Assembly: GCA_913777615.1 (NCBI GenBank)
Contig: CAJYTK010000013.1
Coordinates: forward strand, 372,001 to 436,000
DNA length: 64,000 bases
Direction of reading: 5' to 3'
Source: an uncultured Agrobacterium sp.
GTDB taxonomy: Bacteria; Pseudomonadota; Alphaproteobacteria; Rhizobiales; Rhizobiaceae
Part shown: piece by piece, positions 18,384 to 27,846 of the stretch
How positions within the stretch are numbered: position 1 is the stretch's first letter
How the letters are laid out: the number at the start of each line of letters is the position of its first letter
Notes under the pieces: generated by a model
What the model saw: the letters and a program-made list of their open reading frames with translations, nothing else
Database searches by the model: none
What the model was told of the DNA's origin: nothing
Made by a program: the position numbers and the translations under genes

Positions 18384-18509
18384 GCCCGCACCCAATCTCC
18401 ATTTCCCGCAAATTCATTTTGCACAATGGAACCAAATAATAAATTGCGGCTTTTACTCACGCAACGGTGATCGGGCCGTTAAACGAAATGGAAATAGGAG
18501 CTGGGACAT

Positions 18510-18677
18510 ATGGTTACCTCGACGCTAGTCAGCATTCTGATCACCTTTCTGGTCATCGTACTCGTGCTGTGGCTTATTGCTCGTCTGCCCGTCGGCGGCG
18601 GCGCAAAGCAGATCGCTCAGGTCATCGTGATCATCATCGGCATTATCTCGCTGCTGAAATATCTCGCAGTCTTCTGA
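18510..18677 (+). CDS. Small two-helix membrane protein (Thivi_2564-like)
   Basis: A 55-residue frame with two hydrophobic helices (about 5-24 and 36-54) separated by a RLPVGGGAKQ turn. It has a good ribosome-binding site (AGGAG, ten bases before the ATG) and is followed by a clear terminator, which supports a real single-gene transcript. It resembles the small Thivi_2564 family of membrane proteins of unknown role. Confidence 0.75.
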   Translation: MVTSTLVSILITFLVIVLVLWLIARLPVGGGAKQIAQVIVIIIGIISLLKYLAVF

Positions 18678-18725
18678 TAACCGCCCTGTCTGACGCAACG
18701 CTTCAAGCGTGCGACACGGATCTGG

Positions 18726-18764
18726 AAAAGCCCGTCGTTCCATAGGCGGGCTTTTGCTTTTTTG
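18726..18764 (+). terminator. Intrinsic terminator after the 55-residue membrane protein
   Basis: Perfect nine-base stem AAAAGCCCG/CGGGCTTTT with a 12-base loop, followed by GCTTTTTT. It ends the transcript of the small membrane protein gene. Confidence 0.8.
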
Positions 18765-18807
18765 GAAGGACGGGACGCTTGCTTTTGAGCGAAGTCGTGA
18801 CTGCCTA

Positions 18808-18843
18808 ATAAAAAAAGGGCGCGCGAGTGAACCGCACGCCCTT
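18808..18843 (-). terminator. Intrinsic terminator of the BMP-type ABC operon
   Basis: Read on the minus strand, AAGGGCGTGCG pairs with CGCGCGCCCTT (one mismatch) and is followed by a run of seven T. It lies 21 bases after the stop of the substrate-binding protein gene, the last gene of the transporter operon. Confidence 0.85.
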
Positions 18844-18864
18844 GCCCAATCTAAGGCTTTAGAC

Positions 18865-19938
18865 TTACTTCGGCAGCGTGTCGTCCACGCCTTCGACGTA
18901 GAAGTTCAGACCGAGCAGAACGCCGTCCTCAGCCTTCTCGCCAGCCTTCAACCACTCCGTACCATCCTGCTTCTTCACCGGACCGGTGAATGGATGCAGC
19001 TCGCCGGACTTGATCTTGGCTTCGGTTTCCTCGGCCATCTTCTTCACGTCATCCGGCATGTTTGTGTAAGGCGCCATCGTCAAGATGCCATCCTTCAGAC
19101 CGTCCCAGACCGACTCGGACTTCCAGGTCCCATCGAGGAGCGCCTGTGTGCGCTTGATGTAGTAAGCGCCCCATGTATCGACGATCGCCGTCAGCTGGGT
19201 TTTAGGACCAGCCTTGATCATGTCGGATGCCTGACCGAAAGCCTTGATGCCGCGTTCTGCAGCAACCTGCATCGGTGCCGTGGTGTCCGTGTGCTGCGTC
19301 AGGATATCAACGCCCTGGTCGATCAAAGCCTTCGCCGCATCGGCTTCCTTGCCGGGGTCGAACCAGGTGTTTGCCCAGACGACCTTGACCTTGAAGTCGG
19401 GATTGACGGAGCGCGCACCCAGCAGGAAGGCGTCGATGCCCATCACCACTTCAGGAATCGGGAAGGAAGCAATGTAGCCCGCGACGCCCTTCTGCGACAT
19501 CTTTGCAGCGATCTGACCCTGAATATAACGGCCTTCGTAGAAGCGAGAGTTGTAGGTCGCGAGATTTGCTGCGGTCTTGAAGCCGGTTGCGTGTTCGAAC
19601 TTCACCTTCGGGAATTTCTGGGCAACCTTGACGGTGGCATCCATGAAACCGAACGACGTGGTGAAGATAACCTCGCAGCCGGAACGAGCCATACGCTCGA
19701 TTGCGCGCTCTGCATCCGGGCCCTCCGGAACGCTTTCGAGGAACGGCGTTTCGATCTTGTCGCCGAAATGCTTCTGCAGCTCCTGACGGCCGATATCATG
19801 CGCCTGCGTCCAGCCACCATCCGTGCGTGTACCGACATAGACGAAGCAGACCTTCTTGGCGTCGGCCGCTTGCGCGGCAGGCACGACGCCGATGATTGCC
19901 GCTGCGGACGCGGCCAGTGCGATAATGAGTCTTTTCAT
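18865..19938 (-). CDS. BMP family ABC transporter substrate-binding protein
   Basis: A 357-residue periplasmic binding protein of the basic membrane protein (BMP/PnrA) family. A signal peptide ends at AAQA (about residue 24) with no lipobox, so it is soluble in the periplasm. Motifs include CFVYVGTRTDGGWTQAHD near the N-terminus and a GWxxxG-poor but typical purine-binding core. Relatives bind purine nucleosides. The ATG at 19938 is preceded by AGGGGT. It is the last gene of the operon, after the ATPase and two permeases. Confidence 0.92.
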   Translation of the reverse strand: MKRLIIALAASAAAIIGVVPAAQAADAKKVCFVYVGTRTDGGWTQAHDIGRQELQKHFGDKIETPFLESVPEGPDAERAIERMARSGCEVIFTTSFGFMDATVKVAQKFPKVKFEHATGFKTAANLATYNSRFYEGRYIQGQIAAKMSQKGVAGYIASFPIPEVVMGIDAFLLGARSVNPDFKVKVVWANTWFDPGKEADAAKALIDQGVDILTQHTDTTAPMQVAAERGIKAFGQASDMIKAGPKTQLTAIVDTWGAYYIKRTQALLDGTWKSESVWDGLKDGILTMAPYTNMPDDVKKMAEETEAKIKSGELHPFTGPVKKQDGTEWLKAGEKAEDGVLLGLNFYVEGVDDTLPK

Positions 19939-19976
19939 TTTTACCCCTGGTTGGTTTGGCATGACATTCGGATTTC

Positions 19977-20900
19977 TTAGCGATCCGGCACGAACGGTTT
20001 ACCGAGTGATGCCGGTGTATTGATCAGCGTGGTGCGCCGATTATGGGAGATGACGATGAGCACGACAATAGTTGCTACATAAGGAAGCGCTGAAAGAAGT
20101 TGCGACGGTACACCGATACCGAAGGCCTGAGCGTGCAACTGGCCGATCGTGACCGCGCCGAACAGGTAGCCACCGGCCAAGACCCGCCACGGCCGCCACG
20201 ACGCGAAGACGACAAGCGCCAGCGCAATCCACCCACGTCCGGCGGACATGTTCTCAACCCATTGCGGCGTGTAGACGAGCGAGAGCTGAGCACCAGCAAG
20301 ACCCGCACAGGCACCACCGAACATTACTGCGAGATAGCGCGTGCGGATGACATTGATGCCGAGCGCATGGGCCGAAGAATGGCTGTCACCAATCGCCCGG
20401 ATTTTCAGGCCGGTGCGGCTTTTGAACAGAAACCAGCTTATGCCGAAGACGAGCGCAAGCGACAGGTAGAAGATTAAATCCTGCCGGAAGAAAATCGGAC
20501 CGATGAACGGAATGTCCGAAAGCACCGGAAAAACGATGTTGGGCAACTTGACCCCGGGAACACCAACAAAGCTTTCACCCAGCATGCCGGACACACCGAG
20601 CCCAAGTATGGTGAGCGCGAGGCCGGTTGCTACCTGGTTGGTGACAAGGGTCAGCGTCAGGAAGCCGAAGAGTAGCGAGAAAAGCGCTCCGGCGGCGATG
20701 CCAGCGAGAATACCGATATAGGGAGAGCCACTCATATGGGCTGCGGCGAAAGCACAGACCGCGCCGATGACAATCATGCCTTCGACGCCGAGGTTGAGAA
20801 CGCCGGCACGCTCTGTAACGAGCTCGCCAAGCGCTGCGATAACCAGAGGCGTGGCCGCGGTAATAACCGTCAAAAGGATCGCCTGAAACATATCCATCAT
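19977..20900 (-). CDS. ABC transporter permease (nucleoside/BMP type), second
   Basis: A 307-residue inner-membrane permease of the branched-chain-amino-acid/ribose/BMP class (about eight helices). The stretch [19 protein letters not shown] is diagnostic for this class of nucleoside permease. Its start overlaps the stop of the first permease by four bases, so the two are coupled. Confidence 0.92.
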   Translation of the reverse strand: MMDMFQAILLTVITAATPLVIAALGELVTERAGVLNLGVEGMIVIGAVCAFAAAHMSGSPYIGILAGIAAGALFSLLFGFLTLTLVTNQVATGLALTILGLGVSGMLGESFVGVPGVKLPNIVFPVLSDIPFIGPIFFRQDLIFYLSLALVFGISWFLFKSRTGLKIRAIGDSHSSAHALGINVIRTRYLAVMFGGACAGLAGAQLSLVYTPQWVENMSAGRGWIALALVVFASWRPWRVLAGGYLFGAVTIGQLHAQAFGIGVPSQLLSALPYVATIVVLIVISHNRRTTLINTPASLGKPFVPDR

Positions 20901-21985
20901 GCGGCTCCTTCACGGGCAGAGTTGCGCGTCCAGCGAATGCGAACTTGGTAAAGGATCAGTGTATCGCAGGACAGGACAAAGAAGAGCAGTAGCCCCTGGA
21001 ATACGCGCACTACCTTGTCCGAGATCTGTAGCGACATCTGAACTGCCTCCCCGCCGAGATAGGTCAGCGAAAGAACGAGACCGGAGGCGATGATGCCGAG
21101 CGGGTTCAAGCGCCCAAGAAAGGCGACGATGATAGCTGTGAAGCCGTAGCCCGGCGAAATGGAGGGTTGGAGGTGACCGATGGAACCGGAGACTTCCGAT
21201 ATGCCGGCAAGGCCTGCGAGTCCGCCGGAGAGAAGCAGCGAGAACCACACCATGCCGCGCGAGGAGAATCCGGCAAAGCGCCCTGCCCGCGCCGACTGGC
21301 CAAGCACGGTGACCTCGAAACCCTTCAACATGTAGCGCATCATAAACCAGAGCGCGACGGCCGCCACCAGCGCAAAGACGACACCCCAATGGGCGCGGCC
21401 GGAGTCTAGCAGTTCAGGTAGGACGGCGCTTTCGTTGAAAGGCTTTGTCTGTGGAAAATTGTAACCCTGTGGATCACGCCACGCACCACGCACCAACCAG
21501 TCGAGAAAGAGCTGCGCGACATAGACCTGCATCAGGCTGGTCAGAATCTCATTGGTATTGAACCGTGTCTTCAACAATGCCGGAATGCCAGCATAAAGAG
21601 CGCCACCTGCGGCTCCCATGATGAGCATCAGCGGCAGAATCATGGGCGACTGCCATTCAGGGTTCAGCACCGGCAGTATGGAGCCCGTGATCGCGCCGAT
21701 TGTGAACTGCCCCTCGGCACCGATATTCCAGTTGTTGGAGCGGTAACAGATGGCAAGCCCGACGGCGATCAGGATCAAAGGTGCGGCCTTGACTGCCAGC
21801 TCATGCAGTGACCAGACTTCCAGCAAAGGCTCGATGAAGAAGCTGTAGAGCGCTCCGACAGGCTCTTTGCCGAGGGCGGCGAAAATGATGGCACCCACGA
21901 CAAGCGTCAACACCAGTGCCAGCAGCGGAGACAGGATTGCAAAGAGCTTGGAGACCCCTGCGCGTTTTTCAAGTTCAATGCGCAT
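20897..21985 (-). CDS. ABC transporter permease (nucleoside/BMP type), first
   Basis: A 362-residue permease paralogous in role to the downstream one. It contains CYRSNNWNIGAEGQF, the signature of the first permease in purine-nucleoside BMP transporters. The start at 21985 (MRIELEKRAG) overlaps the end of the ATPase gene by 11 bases; longer in-frame starts exist but would overlap the ATPase further. Confidence 0.92.
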   Translation of the reverse strand: MRIELEKRAGVSKLFAILSPLLALVLTLVVGAIIFAALGKEPVGALYSFFIEPLLEVWSLHELAVKAAPLILIAVGLAICYRSNNWNIGAEGQFTIGAITGSILPVLNPEWQSPMILPLMLIMGAAGGALYAGIPALLKTRFNTNEILTSLMQVYVAQLFLDWLVRGAWRDPQGYNFPQTKPFNESAVLPELLDSGRAHWGVVFALVAAVALWFMMRYMLKGFEVTVLGQSARAGRFAGFSSRGMVWFSLLLSGGLAGLAGISEVSGSIGHLQPSISPGYGFTAIIVAFLGRLNPLGIIASGLVLSLTYLGGEAVQMSLQISDKVVRVFQGLLLFFVLSCDTLILYQVRIRWTRNSAREGAA

Positions 21986-23564
21986 GAACGACCTGCTCCG
22001 TATGCCCTGCCTGCCCGGTATTGCCTGCATGGACGCCGCCCATCAACAGACCGATTTTTTCGCGCGTCATGTCTTTTGCCGGATAAGCATTGGATAGATG
22101 CCCATCAGAGATGACCGCAATGCTGGAGGCAACCTCGAAAATCTCATCGAGATCCTGGCTGATGACAATAACCGCCGAGCCAGCTTTCGCCATATCGACC
22201 AAGGCCTGGCGAATGCGGCTGGCCGCACCTGCATCTACGCCCCATGTCGGCTGGTTGACGACGAGCACCGATGGCTGTCGATCAAGTTCGCGACCGACGA
22301 TGAATTTCTGCAAGTTACCGCCAGAGAGCGAGCCGGCTAGAGGGTCGTCCCCGCTTTTGCGCACATCCATTTTTTCGGAAATACGCTTGGCGGCGTTTTT
22401 GATTACCGAATGACGCACCACACTCAGAACGCCGCCACTCAGGAACGCCTTTCTATCGGAGCGACAGCGCGCCAACAAAAGGTTATCGGACAGGCTCATA
22501 TTGGGAACGGCAGCATGGCCGTGACGCTCTTCGGGAACGAAGCCAGCGCCAAGAAGACGGCGTCCATTGATGCCCATGCGACCGACCGGTTTGCCACGCA
22601 AAAAAATCGTATCGTCTTTAGCGACAGGATATTCGCCGGACAGGGCATCGAACAATTCGCCCTGCCCGTTGCCTGCGATCCCGGCAATTGCCAGGACCTC
22701 GCCCGCGCGGACCTTCATGGCGATGTTTTTCAGGGAGACGGCAAAGGGCGTACGGGCATGAACGGACAGACCAATGACCTCAACCGCGACGTCACCGATG
22801 GTGCATTCATCGTCCCGCTGTATGCCGGCGACATCGGAGCCCACCATCATCCGCGCCAGGGAGGCCGGAGTTTCCTGACGCGGGTCGCAAGCGCCTGTCA
22901 CCTTGCCATGACGCAGAACCGTTGCGCGGTCGCAAATGCGCTGCACCTCTTCCAGACGATGGCTGATGTACAGCACCGAGCGTCCTTCGGCTTTCAGCTT
23001 CTCCAGCGTCTCAAACAGGCGGTCTGCCTCCTGCGGTGTCAACACCGAGGTCGGCTCATCAAGAATGATGAGACGTGGGTTCTGCAACAAAGCGCGGACG
23101 ATCTCGATACGCTGGCGCTCACCCACGGAAAGATCGGCCACATGCGCGTAAGGATCGAGTGGCAGACCATAGGCCTTGGAGAGCGTTTCAGCTTCCCGGG
23201 CAATTTCCTTCAGCGAAATCTTAGGGTCGAGCGACAGCGCGATATTTTCGGCAACGGTCAGGGCTTCAAACAACGAGAAGTGCTGGAACACCATGCCGAT
23301 GCCAAGCTTGCGTGCGTCACCCGGCGATCCGATTCTAACGGGATTTCCATTCCAGACAATGTCGCCACTCGTCGGCTCCAGTACACCAAAGAGCATCTTG
23401 ACCAGCGTGGATTTTCCGGCGCCATTTTCGCCGAGAAGAGCGTGTATTTCACCCGGCGCAATGTCTAGATCGATCGCATTGCATGCGGCGAATGTTCCAA
23501 ACAGCTTGGTCAGCTGGCGCACGGACAAAAGGGGCATAGCCCCGGACGTCACCGATACCGTCAC
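21975..23564 (-). CDS. ABC transporter ATP-binding protein with two ATPase domains (nucleoside/BMP type)
   Basis: A 529-residue fusion of two ABC domains. The first has Walker A GENGAGKST and signature SVGERQR; the second has GIAGNGQGE in place of a canonical Walker A and signature LSGGNLQK, as is usual in the YufO/RbsA-like class. It energises uptake by the two permeases. Translation probably starts at the GTG at 23564, which follows AGGGGAACAG. It heads the operon ATPase-permease-permease-binding protein. Confidence 0.93.
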   Translation of the reverse strand: MTVSVTSGAMPLLSVRQLTKLFGTFAACNAIDLDIAPGEIHALLGENGAGKSTLVKMLFGVLEPTSGDIVWNGNPVRIGSPGDARKLGIGMVFQHFSLFEALTVAENIALSLDPKISLKEIAREAETLSKAYGLPLDPYAHVADLSVGERQRIEIVRALLQNPRLIILDEPTSVLTPQEADRLFETLEKLKAEGRSVLYISHRLEEVQRICDRATVLRHGKVTGACDPRQETPASLARMMVGSDVAGIQRDDECTIGDVAVEVIGLSVHARTPFAVSLKNIAMKVRAGEVLAIAGIAGNGQGELFDALSGEYPVAKDDTIFLRGKPVGRMGINGRRLLGAGFVPEERHGHAAVPNMSLSDNLLLARCRSDRKAFLSGGVLSVVRHSVIKNAAKRISEKMDVRKSGDDPLAGSLSGGNLQKFIVGRELDRQPSVLVVNQPTWGVDAGAASRIRQALVDMAKAGSAVIVISQDLDEIFEVASSIAVISDGHLSNAYPAKDMTREKIGLLMGGVHAGNTGQAGHTEQVVHAH

Positions 23565-23732
23565 CTGTTCCCCTTTTCACCGGCCGCCGCACTTCTTCGA
23601 GCGCTTAACGACGAGATCGACACCTTTGCACTAAAATTGGGCACTGCCCCTTATTGGTACTAAATACCTTTTTTGGATCGCTATACAACTGAAAAAGACA
23701 GTCCGGTCCATGCTTTTAAACGACTGATTTTA

Positions 23733-24464
23733 TCAGCGCGTCTTTGCGCCGAGCGAGGGTAGAAATTGCATGATCCCACCAATGCAGTAGAGGTAGATAC
23801 CCGTCACCACAACGCCGGCAATGAGCCAATCCGGCGACTGGAAATGCAGGAGCAGCGAGTATCCGCTCAGCACGCACCAGAGCAGGAACACTGCCATGTT
23901 GAGCCATCGAAGGCGCTTCACCCTGACCGGATGAAGGAAGTTGATCGGCAGGAAGGTGAGGACGACCGAAATGGTTACGATGATCATTGCGGTGGTGGCG
24001 CTGGCATCGATGACGAAGAGCGTGAACACCACCATGTTCCAAACCACTGGGAAGCCGGAGAAAAAGTACTCATCGGTCTTCATACCCATGTCGGCATAAT
24101 AGATCGCGCTGGAAACCACGATCATGCCAGCAGCGACGAAGGACCAGGGCTCGCCGATCATGCCGCTCTGATAAAGAGCAAAGGCAGGAAGCAGCACGTA
24201 GGTAACGTAATCGATGATGTTATCCAGCGTGTCGCCGGACCAGTTGGGCAAAACTTCCTTGACCTGCACCTTTCGGGCAATCGGACCATCGATCCCATCC
24301 ACGAGAAGTGCCAGACCAAGCCACCAGAACATGTCCACAAAGCGATGTTCGGCGGCAGCAACGACGCCCAGAAAAGCAAGGAACGAACCCGAGGCTGTCA
24401 AAATGTGAACGGAGAAGGCCCGAATTTCGGCATAAGGCACGCGTCTGTAGTTGAAAATCTTCAT
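23733..24464 (-). CDS. pcs: Phosphatidylcholine synthase
   Basis: A 243-residue integral membrane protein with about eight helices and the CDP-alcohol phosphotransferase motif in its Pcs form (DGIDGPIARK, then GDTLDNIID, near residues 57-85). Pcs condenses CDP-diacylglycerol with choline to give phosphatidylcholine directly, a route typical of rhizobia and agrobacteria. It is transcribed away from the ubiH-like gene. Confidence 0.95.
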   Translation of the reverse strand: MKIFNYRRVPYAEIRAFSVHILTASGSFLAFLGVVAAAEHRFVDMFWWLGLALLVDGIDGPIARKVQVKEVLPNWSGDTLDNIIDYVTYVLLPAFALYQSGMIGEPWSFVAAGMIVVSSAIYYADMGMKTDEYFFSGFPVVWNMVVFTLFVIDASATTAMIIVTISVVLTFLPINFLHPVRVKRLRWLNMAVFLLWCVLSGYSLLLHFQSPDWLIAGVVVTGIYLYCIGGIMQFLPSLGAKTR

Positions 24465-24670
24465 GACAGCGCAATGGCCCCGCTCTTATTCGTTCTTCCA
24501 TCCGATATGCGACCATTCACCGCTCTTTGCAACCGTGCGAGAATGCTTATCCTCGAACTTAACGAGCGTGTTGCCGCATCGCCATGCCGAACTGACGGCA
24601 GATGGCTTCTGGATTTGGCGAAACAAAGACACTATGTTTTGAGCCTCGACTGCAGGAGTGGAATAGGACG

Positions 24671-25885
24671 ATGAAGAACTTCGAGGTTGCCGTTGTCGGT
24701 GCTGGACTTGCAGGACAAATCGCCGCTCTTGCCATTGCGCGCGCTGGCCGAAACGTTGCGCTTGTAGCGCCGCAATCCGACCGGACCGATCGTCGCACGA
24801 CGGCCCTCATGGATCAGTCCATCCGCTTTCTCGACCGGCTCGGTGTTTGGACAAAAATCGAACCGTCCGCTGCACGACTCGCGACGATGCAGATCATCGA
24901 TGGGACAGATCGATTGCTGCGCGCGCCCACTGTGGCATTCCGTTCGTCCGAAATCGGACTGGCAGCCTTTGGCTGGAACATGCCGAATGCCGCACTGCTT
25001 AGCGTGCTTTCAGATGCAGTCGCGCAGGAGAACAACATCACGCTTATCGATGCCTCTGTCGATACGGTGGAGGTCGGCCCTCACGACGTCTCACTGATGC
25101 TGTCCAATGGCGCTGCAATCTCGAGCAGCTTTGTTATCGGCGCAGACGGTAGAAACTCCAAGGTTCGCGAAGCGGCAGGAATTGGCGTGCGAAGCTGGTC
25201 CTACCCGCAGACCGCTGTGGTACTCAATTTCTCGCACACCAGGCCGCACGGCAATATCTCAACCGAGTTCCACACCTCCACCGGTCCATTCACCCAGGTT
25301 CCGCTGCCAGGCGATCGGTCCAGCCTTGTCTGGGTCGTCAAACCAGAGCAGGCAGCGGAGCTCGCAGCACTGCCGTTGGAGGCGTTAAGCGCGCGGGTTG
25401 AAGAGCGCATGCAATCGATGCTGGGTACGGTCTCGGTTGAAGAAGGCACGCAAACATGGCCGCTTTCCAGCATGACCGCCCGCTCTTTCGGCAAGGGACG
25501 CGTCGCGCTCGTCGGTGAGGCTGGTCACGGCTTCCCGCCAATTGGCGCACAGGGCCTTAATCTAAGCCTTCGCGACATCATCGTCTTGACCGACATGCTG
25601 GGCACATTGACGGGTGGTGTGATACCGGCGGATGCGGGCACCACATTCGATCGCCGCCGCCGTGCGGACGTGTTCAGCCGCACACTCAGTGTCGATCTCC
25701 TCAACCGGTCGCTTCTCTCCGGCATGTTACCCATGCAGATGGCCCGTGCGGCAGGCCTGTATGTTCTCGGGAATGTCGGGCCACTGCGTGGTCTGGTGAT
25801 GCGTGAGGGCATCGAACCTGGCCGTGGCATCAAGGCGTTGCCCTCGCTGATCGTCGGTAGCCTTAGACGCTCGTTGCGCGAATAA
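24671..25885 (+). CDS. UbiH/UbiF family FAD-dependent hydroxylase
   Basis: A 404-residue flavoprotein. The dinucleotide-binding motif VVGAGLAGQIAAL is at the N-terminus, and the second FAD motif reads GRVALVGEAGHGFPPIGAQG (about residues 275-295), with Glu where Asp is commoner. The family hydroxylates the ubiquinone ring. I set the start at 24671, after AGGAGTGGAATAGGACG. Its 3' end overlaps the convergent AEC transporter gene by 23 bases. Which ring position it acts on cannot be read from sequence. Confidence 0.88.
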   Translation: MKNFEVAVVGAGLAGQIAALAIARAGRNVALVAPQSDRTDRRTTALMDQSIRFLDRLGVWTKIEPSAARLATMQIIDGTDRLLRAPTVAFRSSEIGLAAFGWNMPNAALLSVLSDAVAQENNITLIDASVDTVEVGPHDVSLMLSNGAAISSSFVIGADGRNSKVREAAGIGVRSWSYPQTAVVLNFSHTRPHGNISTEFHTSTGPFTQVPLPGDRSSLVWVVKPEQAAELAALPLEALSARVEERMQSMLGTVSVEEGTQTWPLSSMTARSFGKGRVALVGEAGHGFPPIGAQGLNLSLRDIIVLTDMLGTLTGGVIPADAGTTFDRRRRADVFSRTLSVDLLNRSLLSGMLPMQMARAAGLYVLGNVGPLRGLVMREGIEPGRGIKALPSLIVGSLRRSLRE

Positions 25886-26807
25886 AATACAGCACGAGCG
25901 TAACCGTGAACACTGAAAGCACTGTGGAGATGAGGATCGTCGCAGATGCCCGCTCCTGCCAGACCTGGTAGTGCTGGCCGATGACGAAGACATTTGTTGC
26001 AGTCGGCAGGGCCGCCAGAAGAATCGCTGTCGATACCCATACTGGATCGAAGTTTCCGAAGGATGACATCAGGACATAAGCCAGCAGCGGATGAACCATC
26101 AGCTTTGCCGGGACAACGTAGCTGATCTCCATCGGCACCCGCTTCAAGGGTCGCAGGGCCAGCGTCACACCCATGGCAAACAGCGCACAGGGTGCCGCCG
26201 ACTGCGCCAGATAATCCACCAGTTGCTGCACGGGCTGAGGCGGCTGCCAAGCAAAAACGGCAGCCAGGAACCCGACGATGACGGACAGGATGAAGGGGTG
26301 CGTCAACACTTTTCGGGCCACATCGCCAGCGAGTTTCAAGCCTGATCGCCTGTCACCGCCAGCGATCGCCATAAGTGCTGGTGCCGCAATGAAATGTGCT
26401 GCATTTTCCAGACAGACGATCAGAGCGACGGGAACAGTCGCGCGCTCACCGAGCGCCAGGAGCGCCAGCCCTGGGCCCATATAGCCGATATTGCCATAGG
26501 CCCCTGCAAAGCTCTGGATGGTGCAGTCGGCAAAACTGTTGCGGCGTACAAAGTAGCCGATGAGAAAAAGGCCAAGGAATATTGTGTAGGTCGAAGCCAA
26601 GCTCAGCGCAACGAAATCCATCCGCGCAAGTTGATCGACCGGAGTTCTGGCCACCAGCTTGAAAAAGAGCGCGGGCAGTGCCGCATAAATGATGAATGTG
26701 TTCAGCCAGCCGAGTGCTTCGGCAGGCTGTCGCGTTATGCGTGCCGCCACGTAGCCGATGAGAATCAGCCCGAAAAACGGAAACAACAATCCGGCGATTT
26801 CAGCCAT
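25863..26807 (-). CDS. AEC family transporter (auxin efflux carrier-like)
   Basis: A 314-residue membrane protein with about ten helices arranged as two inverted five-helix repeats. The N-terminal AEIAGLLFPFFGLILIGYVA and the mid-protein GAYGNIGYMGPGLAL are typical of AEC permeases, which export small organic acids. Substrate is unknown. It is convergent with, and overlaps, the hydroxylase gene. Confidence 0.88.
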   Translation of the reverse strand: MAEIAGLLFPFFGLILIGYVAARITRQPAEALGWLNTFIIYAALPALFFKLVARTPVDQLARMDFVALSLASTYTIFLGLFLIGYFVRRNSFADCTIQSFAGAYGNIGYMGPGLALLALGERATVPVALIVCLENAAHFIAAPALMAIAGGDRRSGLKLAGDVARKVLTHPFILSVIVGFLAAVFAWQPPQPVQQLVDYLAQSAAPCALFAMGVTLALRPLKRVPMEISYVVPAKLMVHPLLAYVLMSSFGNFDPVWVSTAILLAALPTATNVFVIGQHYQVWQERASATILISTVLSVFTVTLVLYFIRATSV

Positions 26808-26841
26808 GGCCCCCTCGCCGCGATTTTTGTGTTGGTTGAAC

Positions 26842-27588
26842 CTAGCCGATTTTCATCAGTATTGGGAAGCTCTCCTGAAACCAGATCGCGACACTGGTAA
26901 TGAAACCTGACATGAAGGCGATGCCAGTGAGCACAAGCAGCACGCCCATGATTCTTTCGACCAGGCCGAGATGGCGGCGGAAGCGGGCAAGAAAACGCAT
27001 GAAACTGCCCGAAAAAGCAGCCGCGATCCAGAACGGTATCGCAAGACCTGCCGAATAAATCGCAAGCAGCATAGCACCCTCGCCCACGGTCTTTTTTGAA
27101 GCGGCGACCCCCAGAATGGCTCCGAGCACGGGGCCGATGCAGGGTGTCCACCCAAAGGCAAAGGCAAGTCCCATGAGATAGGCGCCGGAAAGCGTGGCAG
27201 GCTTACCACCGCTGTGGAAACGCGCTTCACGTGAGAACACGCCGATGCGGAAAACGCCGAGGAAATTCAGACCCATCAGGATGATAATGAGACCGCCTAT
27301 CTTGGCAAGGATATCGAGATTTTGACGTAGCACCATCCCGATCGTGGAGGCGCCGGCGCCAAGTGCTACAAAAACAGTTGCGAACCCCAGCGTGAAGAAC
27401 AGCGCCGCTAGCAGCACTGCTTTGCGGACCTGCGGCTTCGCCTCAAAGCGCTCGTCCTTGAACTGCTCCACCGAGATACCCGCCATGTAGCAAAGGTACG
27501 GCGGAACCAAAGGCAGTACACAAGGAGACAGAAACGAAAGGGCTCCAGCAAAAAGCGCGGTGAGAAGGGATATATCGGCAATGGACAA
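26842..27588 (-). CDS. ccdA: Cytochrome c biogenesis protein CcdA
   Basis: A 248-residue protein with six membrane helices. The two redox cysteines appear in LSPCVLPLVPP and WTPCIGPVLG, each in a proline-rich helix as in CcdA. It carries electrons from cytoplasmic thioredoxin to the periplasm for haem attachment to apocytochrome c. That would serve the c-type haem subunits CcoO and CcoP among others. The start is a TTG preceded by GGAGTG at good spacing. Confidence 0.92.
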   Translation of the reverse strand: MSIADISLLTALFAGALSFLSPCVLPLVPPYLCYMAGISVEQFKDERFEAKPQVRKAVLLAALFFTLGFATVFVALGAGASTIGMVLRQNLDILAKIGGLIIILMGLNFLGVFRIGVFSREARFHSGGKPATLSGAYLMGLAFAFGWTPCIGPVLGAILGVAASKKTVGEGAMLLAIYSAGLAIPFWIAAAFSGSFMRFLARFRRHLGLVERIMGVLLVLTGIAFMSGFITSVAIWFQESFPILMKIG

Positions 27589-27706
27589 TGCGGCACTCCA
27601 GACGGTTCACGACGCCTTGTAGCGCCACCAAACCTTTGCCACCAATCACCTTTTTGCGGTTGCGTCAAAAAAACGCGGAAAGATGAGATAATCCCGTTTT
27701 TATGGG

Positions 27707-27735
27707 TTGACCGCAAACGTGCCTCTACATATGTT
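27707..27735 (+). promoter_or_regulatory. Sigma-70 type promoter for tRNA-Lys
   Basis: A -35 box TTGACC (27707-27712) and -10 box TATGTT (27730-27735) with a 17-base spacer. Transcription would start near 27742, about 30 bases before the tRNA. Confidence 0.65.
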
Positions 27736-27770
27736 CCGCCCACTTCCAAAGGGCGGTTCGCCCCACAAGG

Positions 27771-27846
27771 GAGAGCGTAGCTCAGCCGGTAGAGCAACTG
27801 ACTTTTAATCAGTAGGTCCAGGGTTCGAATCCCTGCGCTCTCACCA
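27771..27846 (+). tRNA. tRNA-Lys (anticodon UUU)
   Basis: A complete 76-base cloverleaf. The acceptor arms GAGAGCG and CGCTCTC pair perfectly and CCA is encoded. The anticodon arm ACTGA-CTTTTAA-TCAGT gives anticodon TTT at 27804-27806, and the T-arm loop reads GGTTCGAATCC. It is a lone tRNA gene with its own promoter. Confidence 0.98.

Noticed and set aside
25863-25885. Convergent 23-base overlap of the hydroxylase and AEC genes, and the equal 23-base overlap of the LysR gene and gor at 55378-55400
   Set aside because: Short 3' overlaps of convergent genes are common; the equal length looks like coincidence.
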